Below are positions 53,754 to 64,000 of a stretch of 64,000 nucleotides of DNA, piece by piece (position 1 is the stretch's first letter; every line of letters starts with the position of its first letter). The translations under genes and the position numbers were made by a program. The notes under the pieces are model-generated. The model ran no database searches, had not been told where the DNA came from, and worked only from the letters and a program-made list of their open reading frames with translations. This DNA comes from Gemmatimonadota bacterium. GTDB taxonomy: Bacteria > Latescibacterota > UBA2968 > UBA8231. The stretch lies in assembly GCA_009841115.1 (NCBI GenBank), contig VXML01000079.1, positions 1 to 64,000 of the forward strand, given 5' to 3'.

Positions 53754-55094
53754 TCAGTTACCCCCCATCGGATGGGTGCCGAAAATCATTTGTTCGATCT
53801 CGGTTTTTCTTCTATCCAACATTTCACTGGCTACGGAGATATTATCCACCATCCCCTGTCTTCGCTTTGCAAAAGCCTGTTGTATATCATCAGGTACTAT
53901 AGGGATCCTAATCTCGGCCAGATTGGCGTAATACATTCGCTGTTTCACACCTCCTACACGGTTAAATGCTACAAGATTAAGAAAATAATCTGTTCGCAAT
54001 ATAAGAGCCATAAAGTTAGGGAGAAAACCGCCCTTCAACTTCCAGACTTGATATTCCGGACTAGTAATCGCATCATCTGGAACCTCAGGCACAATACCAA
54101 GAGAACCAACGTTTGCGCGAGTTGGATTATGAAAGAACCAATCCTTCTCTATTTTTTTATACGCTGTGTTGAATTCCCTACCGATTTGACTAGCACTTAA
54201 AAAGACACCGTCCTTGTTATTAACACCATAGATTGGCCATTCTTTCTCTGGCTTTTCCCAAGGCCCGAAGGTTTCGGTACATTCCTCAGTAAAATCACCC
54301 AGTCGCACAAATGCTGGATTAGCTGACATAAACACGGCAGCACGTCCAGATTTTACATCCCATTGCTTAGTATTAGCGTAGTTTGTGAGAAAAACTCTGG
54401 ACCGGACAGCTTGGTCAAGGTCGTGTGTCTGTTTAGTTAGAAATATGTGGAGCTCTCCAACGAGTCTGGAGAGCGCTTCTTCTGCCGCAGCATACTGTCG
54501 TTGTGCTACTTTCCAATGATCTATAATCTTTCGTTGAACCGGAAGCGGAGGAAGGGGTATTTTGAAATCAAGAAAATCGGATTCTTTAAAACGGTTTCTA
54601 CTGATTGCTGCAGAGCCGACTGAGGCGGCATTTACCGCTTTGATAACTCTCTTGGTGTTAAAAACCAGATAAATGTAATCAGGTAGAGCGATACTCTCAT
54701 CTATTTCAAATTGAGGGAACTCATTCGAAACGTAAAATCGTTGGAATTCATTAGGAACAACGGCAAACGACTCTTTCCAGGCAAATAATCGGTTGTAAAT
54801 AATAGCACCGGGCTTTAGAGGGTATAGGTTTTTTGCACTCTGTTCCTTGCCCATTACAATTTCACGGTGAAAAACTCCTTCGCCATACCATTTGACACCA
54901 GCCATTTGGTATTCTGCTTCGGGTTTAACCCTCTCTTTATTATCGAGTTGAGTTGCAAATTCCCTCACAGACAATAGCTGCCAGTCTGCAGGAAGTTTTT
55001 CAAAGCGAAGAAGACTTGAGTTAGGCGTCCACTTCTCAACTTCCGACCAGAATAGACAGCTAGGCCGTTTTGTGATCAAAGCCGCTGTCTTCAT
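53754..55094 (-). CDS. hsdS: Type I restriction specificity subunit (HsdS)
   Basis: A 446-residue specificity protein with two target-recognition domains. Each ends in the conserved helix region: DFLDFKIPLPPLPVQRKIID closes the first, with a coiled-coil helix to about 225, and EIRIPIVPDDIQQAFAKRRQ the second, again followed by a helix. Start choice: ATG ending at 55094 overlaps the HsdM stop as TGATG, and a GTG one codon earlier is also possible. The two recognition domains are dissimilar, implying a bipartite asymmetric target. It is co-transcribed with the methyltransferase fusion. Confidence 0.9.
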   Translation of the reverse strand: MKTAALITKRPSCLFWSEVEKWTPNSSLLRFEKLPADWQLLSVREFATQLDNKERVKPEAEYQMAGVKWYGEGVFHREIVMGKEQSAKNLYPLKPGAIIYNRLFAWKESFAVVPNEFQRFYVSNEFPQFEIDESIALPDYIYLVFNTKRVIKAVNAASVGSAAISRNRFKESDFLDFKIPLPPLPVQRKIIDHWKVAQRQYAAAEEALSRLVGELHIFLTKQTHDLDQAVRSRVFLTNYANTKQWDVKSGRAAVFMSANPAFVRLGDFTEECTETFGPWEKPEKEWPIYGVNNKDGVFLSASQIGREFNTAYKKIEKDWFFHNPTRANVGSLGIVPEVPDDAITSPEYQVWKLKGGFLPNFMALILRTDYFLNLVAFNRVGGVKQRMYYANLAEIRIPIVPDDIQQAFAKRRQGMVDNISVASEMLDRRKTEIEQMIFGTHPMGGN

Positions 55095-57304
55095 CACTCC
55101 GCTACTCCTGTCTCAGCGAACCCTTGGGGATCGGCCAGAAATTCTCGGTACCACTCTATACAGGTCTTGGTACAGCTATCCGGCTGTTTAGGATTAGGAT
55201 AAAGTTCGTTCTCATCCTCCTCGCCGGTAGCAGAAATGCCAACCTTGTCTGCCTCATACATAAAAATGGGATAGTCGAACCGCTCCTTGAGGAGCTTCCG
55301 TGTCTCAGCAACTTGTCGCGCCTCCATCTCCTTTAGATAGTCTTTGAGCTCCTTTTGCAGGACCTTGCGCTGATCAGAATCTTTCGCCTGTTTGGTTTTT
55401 TCAATGGCTGTTTCTAGCCGAACTTGCTCCGTCCTAATTTCGTCGGCGTACATGGCCGCGACCTCCGCCTTGGCTACGGTATACGTATTATCAAAACACT
55501 GCTGTTCCTCCTCTGTGAACCTTTGTAAAAAGAGTAACGAGCATTTCACACTGGCCCCCGAACTGATAAAGGTCTCCTGGGGCAAACTAACCACGGCGCG
55601 CAGAAAAGCTCTATCCTCTATGAATTCGCGCACATAGGCGAGCGAGGGATTATTGAAGATTCCTTCCGGCAATACGATACCGAGGCGGCCACCCGGCTTT
55701 AGCAGATTGAGGCAGCGTTCGAGGAATAATACTTCGGTTTTGATCTTAGCCTTGGCGTTCTTGGGTAGATCAAACAGACTTGCAATCGGTTTATTGAGTG
55801 CCGCCTTCACCCGGTTTTGGGCTTCTTGGTAAAGATTGCCATATTCCTGCAGGTACCGGCTCTCAGCTTCGGAGGACACAGTGATATCCACTTCTAGCAC
55901 TCTGTCCGACGGTTCGACGTTTGCTCCAAAGGGCGGATTGGTCAAGATGATGTCGAAACGCCCTTCGAAGATGCCATTGATGTTCAAAAAGCCGTCGTGG
56001 TGATGCACACCGCCGTGCCCGTCGCCGTGCATGATCATGTTCATCTTGCTGGTACGGGCCATGCGGTCGTTGGCGTCGGTGCCGTAGATGCAGCGATTGG
56101 AGAGCTTCCAGAGGCGGGAGCCTTCCCGCCTCTGGTCGAGGTGCATCTGTAACTCGTTGAATTTGTCTTGGAGCTTCTTGGCCCGCTGTTCCTCGGAAAG
56201 AGACGTGATCGTCTCGACCTTGACCTTGAAAGCATTGTATTCGCGGTCGGAGTCTGCAAGGATCTTTTCACGAACGACTTCAAAAGCTTGGATCAGAAAA
56301 CCGCCCGAACCGCTGGCCGGGTCGCAGACGATTTCCTCTTCCTGTGGTCCAACCATATGCACCATGAATTCGACAATAGTTCGAGGAGTAAAAAACTGAC
56401 CGATCTCGCCCCGAAAAGTACGGCCAAGGAAGCGCTCAAAGGCAACCCCTTTTACATCCTCACTGGTATCGGAAAGGTTGTACTTTTCCAGCCTACGGAC
56501 AATCTCTTCTCCAGTGGCCGGTTTCAGATTGATGCGCTCGTCGTCATCGAAAATCTTGTCAGAGGCATAAGCGCGCTTAGTTTCTTGGAAGAGATTGTCC
56601 AGCGGATTATCGGAGATCTGGCGGCGAAGCACATCGACGGTAAAGAGATTCTCCTTGCTACGGCGGGTAAGGAGCTGACGCTCCACATAGACCTTGATGA
56701 AAAGTACCTTGGCGATTTCATCGAAAGCCGCCGCCGGATCTTTCTTCTCACGGTTGCGGATAACGTTATGACATTGGTGTAACAGGTCGGCAAACTCCTT
56801 CTCCTTGAAGACACGGAGCTTGGAAAGCAATTCTTTGATGGCCTTGTCGGAAGCATTACTGTGGGGGATGTTTTCGATCTCTTCCGTGTAACCCGGCACT
56901 TTGTCTTTCTCCACCCGCCAATATTTGGTTTCTCGTGAATTGTGGGTAACGAAGAAAGGTGCGTCACAGATGCGGGCGTAGTTTTCTCCTTGTCCGTAAT
57001 CCTGGGGTTTAATGGTAACATTGTCCGATTTGCATTCGACTATAATGAAGGGGGCATTATCGTCGGCTTTATCCTTGGCAGTACGCCAGATCACAAAGTC
57101 GGCACGTGCGGAAGCACTGCCTGGGCCAGTCAGGTCTAACTCCTCGGCGATCTGATCGAGAGAGAAGCCATATTCGTTAGCCAAAATCAGCAGATATTCT
57201 TGACGAACCGTCTCTTCAGGCGTTTCCACCAGCCATTTACTGCGTACATGGCTCCAGATTTTCCCTGCTGTTTCTTCGCGTTTGATTTTCAGCTCATTGG
57301 ACAT
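55094..57304 (-). CDS. hsdM: Type I-like N6-adenine methyltransferase with N-terminal HsdR_N nuclease domain
   Basis: A 736-residue fusion. Residues 20-135 are the HsdR N-terminal nuclease-type domain: D69 in ARADF, then IIVECKSDN with E90-x-K92, and the QDYGQGENYARIC motif. Residues about 180-600 are HsdM: GQFFTPRTIVEFMV, motif I DPASGSGGFLIQAF (about 328-341) and motif IV ILTNPPFGANV (NPPF at about 456-459). The end is a coiled coil around 640-690. No ATP-dependent HsdR motor is encoded in the island, so cleavage may rely on this domain. The start ATG has AAAGGA about eleven bases upstream. Confidence 0.9.
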   Translation of the reverse strand: MSNELKIKREETAGKIWSHVRSKWLVETPEETVRQEYLLILANEYGFSLDQIAEELDLTGPGSASARADFVIWRTAKDKADDNAPFIIVECKSDNVTIKPQDYGQGENYARICDAPFFVTHNSRETKYWRVEKDKVPGYTEEIENIPHSNASDKAIKELLSKLRVFKEKEFADLLHQCHNVIRNREKKDPAAAFDEIAKVLFIKVYVERQLLTRRSKENLFTVDVLRRQISDNPLDNLFQETKRAYASDKIFDDDERINLKPATGEEIVRRLEKYNLSDTSEDVKGVAFERFLGRTFRGEIGQFFTPRTIVEFMVHMVGPQEEEIVCDPASGSGGFLIQAFEVVREKILADSDREYNAFKVKVETITSLSEEQRAKKLQDKFNELQMHLDQRREGSRLWKLSNRCIYGTDANDRMARTSKMNMIMHGDGHGGVHHHDGFLNINGIFEGRFDIILTNPPFGANVEPSDRVLEVDITVSSEAESRYLQEYGNLYQEAQNRVKAALNKPIASLFDLPKNAKAKIKTEVLFLERCLNLLKPGGRLGIVLPEGIFNNPSLAYVREFIEDRAFLRAVVSLPQETFISSGASVKCSLLFLQRFTEEEQQCFDNTYTVAKAEVAAMYADEIRTEQVRLETAIEKTKQAKDSDQRKVLQKELKDYLKEMEARQVAETRKLLKERFDYPIFMYEADKVGISATGEEDENELYPNPKQPDSCTKTCIEWYREFLADPQGFAETGVAE

Positions 57305-57322
57305 CTTCTACAAATCCTTTCT

Positions 57323-57337
57323 ATTGCTGCAAGCAAT
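57323..57337. promoter_or_regulatory. Palindrome upstream of the restriction operon
   Basis: ATTGCT, spacer GCA, AGCAAT is a perfect 6-3-6 inverted repeat about 19 bases before the hsdM start. It would suit autoregulation of a restriction operon, but no controller protein is encoded nearby. The rest of the 74-base gap shows an AT-rich patch (TAATATTAGTA on the minus strand) that could be a -10 element. Confidence 0.35.
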
Positions 57338-57378
57338 GAGCGATGGGAAATCCCGAAGACCTCCACCCGGTACTAATA

Positions 57379-58179
57379 TTACCGCCCCCCGCAAGCCCGC
57401 AAGCAGGCGTTCAAATACCCCCGGCTCTCCGCCGCAATCGTCGCCACCTGCCCCAAGTCGTACTCCTTGGCACCAATCACTTCCAAGTTGGCCGCCACGT
57501 CTAGCCCCGATTCGTGCAAGACCTTGACGTACCCGAACAAATCGATGTTGCCCCGCCCACACGCCTGCAACTCCGGCGCGCCCGGCCCGCCTTCCGCCAC
57601 GGCGCAATCCCGAATATGCACGTGCTTGACCCGCGAGATAACCGCCGCCAGAGCCTCTACCGTATTCTCCCCCGCCCGATGAATGTGGCTCGGATCCATA
57701 TCCACCCCAAACCCCGGCGAGTCAATCCGTTCCATCGCCCGCAACGTGGTCGGCGTATCGTAAATGCACTGTCCTACGTGTGCCTTAGCACACAGCGTCA
57801 CCCCGTGTTCGTGCGCCCTATCGGCCATCTCGCCCAGCAGCGCGACCTGCCGGTCGAAATCTTCCTCCACATCGCTTTTGCCCCCTGGGCCAACGTTGAT
57901 GACGGGAATACCAATCTCAGCGCCAGCCGCAAACGCCAACATCAGGCGCTCTTCATCGAGCGCAGCTTCTTCCATAGCCAACAATTTCAACTCGTATTTT
58001 TCCGCCAGTTCTTTGATCTGGTTGGCCTGTGCCTGCCAGTTGTCCAACTCCAAGTGCTCGCACATGCCCTTGATCGCCGCCAACTCGACGCCGTCGTAAC
58101 CAGCGAGGTGGATATGGCGCATCGCCGTTTCCAGATCGAATCCTGCAAAGAGCACCGAATTGGCCCCTAAATGAATCAT
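57379..58179 (-). CDS. Sugar phosphate isomerase/epimerase (xylose isomerase-like TIM barrel)
   Basis: A 266-residue TIM barrel of the AP-endonuclease-2/IolE-type family. Metal-site strands are LLAMEEAALDEERL, VTLCAKAHVGQ, FGVDMDPSHIHRAG and the final AANLEVIGAKEYDLG with its Glu. Isomerisation or epimerisation of a small sugar or inosose is the usual activity. The last 47 codons before its terminal G-R match the displaced fragment at 51951-52118. The UvrA gene is divergent on the right, with a 274-base spacer. Confidence 0.87.
   Translation of the reverse strand: MIHLGANSVLFAGFDLETAMRHIHLAGYDGVELAAIKGMCEHLELDNWQAQANQIKELAEKYELKLLAMEEAALDEERLMLAFAAGAEIGIPVINVGPGGKSDVEEDFDRQVALLGEMADRAHEHGVTLCAKAHVGQCIYDTPTTLRAMERIDSPGFGVDMDPSHIHRAGENTVEALAAVISRVKHVHIRDCAVAEGGPGAPELQACGRGNIDLFGYVKVLHESGLDVAANLEVIGAKEYDLGQVATIAAESRGYLNACLRACGGR
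57388..57528 (-). repeat. Direct repeat copy B inside the intact isomerase gene
   Basis: The partner of 51960-52100: 141 bases, 12 differences, offset 5428 bases. The two copies lie in the same orientation and bracket the whole three-gene restriction island. Confidence 0.85.
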
Positions 58180-58384
58180 TTTCGCAACTCCTCTTGGGTG
58201 ATAAACAATTGATTTTACTGAATTACCGAGCGGTCATTATACGCAGACGAAAAGGGGGCGTCAAGCAACGGAGCAGAGAATGACTGAAGGAGTTTAGCGG
58301 TCCGTTGACGTTTCCATCGCCACCTGCGCCCTGCCCCCTCAACGCATCGCTAAAATCCCTTCGCTCCATTCCGTACGCCACCGC

Positions 58385-58413
58385 TTGCCCGCTGCACATT
58401 CGTACAGTATATT
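58385..58413 (+). promoter_or_regulatory. Promoter of the uvrA-type gene with an SOS-box-like element
   Basis: TTGCCC at 58385-58390 and TATATT at 58408-58413 are 17 bases apart. The spacer holds CTGC-N8-ACAG (58392-58407), one base off the CTGT-N8-ACAG LexA box of gammaproteobacteria. LexA sites differ widely between phyla, so the regulatory meaning is uncertain. The rest of the 274-base divergent region shows nothing I can name. Confidence 0.4.
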
Positions 58414-58453
58414 TTTTGATTCCGTTTTTCGCCCCTCGCGTCTACACGAAATT

Positions 58454-64000
<5,547 letters not shown>

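Overview
The window looks like a chromosomal segment of an uncultured, GC-rich, heterotrophic Gram-negative bacterium. Several phytanoyl-CoA dioxygenase (PhyH) family proteins, creatininase-family hydrolases, Gfo/Idh/MocA oxidoreductases, a DUF1080 protein, a sulfatase, a GH4 enzyme, a DUF5916 protein and secreted proteins with FlgD-like C-terminal tails suggest the Poribacteria/Latescibacterota type of lineage. That placement is inferred from gene content only. I saw no rRNA, tRNA, CRISPR array or recognisable transposase or integrase. Once starts are corrected, no gene-free gap exceeds about 300 bases.

Layout. 1-2286: AT-rich accessory pair, an AAA ATPase (5' end missing) coupled to a possible PLD-like protein. 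2294-3136: a PhyH oxygenase on the minus strand. 3228-9181: a tight plus-strand catabolic operon (enolase-superfamily enzyme, PhyH oxygenase, epimerase, LDH2-type dehydrogenase, MBL hydrolase, Gfo/Idh/MocA). 9241-10659: a DASS anion transporter. 10934-14170: PhyH oxygenase, GH4 enzyme and epimerase behind a perfect palindrome. 14285-21937: minus-strand block with a CocE-type hydrolase, a sulfatase and two large secreted proteins with FlgD-like tails. 22059-29070: DUF1080 protein, MFS transporter, DUF5916 protein, ECF sigma factor with a possible partner, SnoaL-like, VOC and Nif3-like proteins. 29263-33667: rifampin-phosphotransferase-like dikinase and SelB. 33747-38554: creatininase, TsaC/Sua5, barrel-SppA fusion and a SelA-like PLP enzyme. 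38576-42532: polytopic membrane protein and a SNF2 helicase with a SWIM finger. 42695-44529: C5 methyltransferase plus probable restriction enzyme. 44572-47882: cupin, Gfo/Idh/MocA and a GHL10-like hydrolase. 47910-48748: short accessory patch with a truncated antitoxin. 48745-51961: SDR, THUMP methyltransferase, creatininase and 2'-5' RNA ligase-like ThpR. 52115-57304: a type I-like restriction island. 57379-58179: sugar phosphate isomerase-like TIM barrel. 58454 to the right edge: a double-length UvrA.

Three observations stand out. First, the restriction island at 52115-57304 encodes a nuclease-methyltransferase fusion, a specificity subunit, and a third protein joining a DGQHR-like domain to a TIR/deoxyribosyltransferase-like domain; there is no HsdR motor. 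Second, that island is bracketed by two copies of the 3' end of the neighbouring isomerase gene, differing at 12 nucleotides but encoding identical residues. A similar arrangement occurs at 22.9-29.3 kb, where three copies of the 3' end of the dikinase gene bracket two gene cassettes. Third, the UvrA reading frame carries four ABC ATPase heads on one chain.
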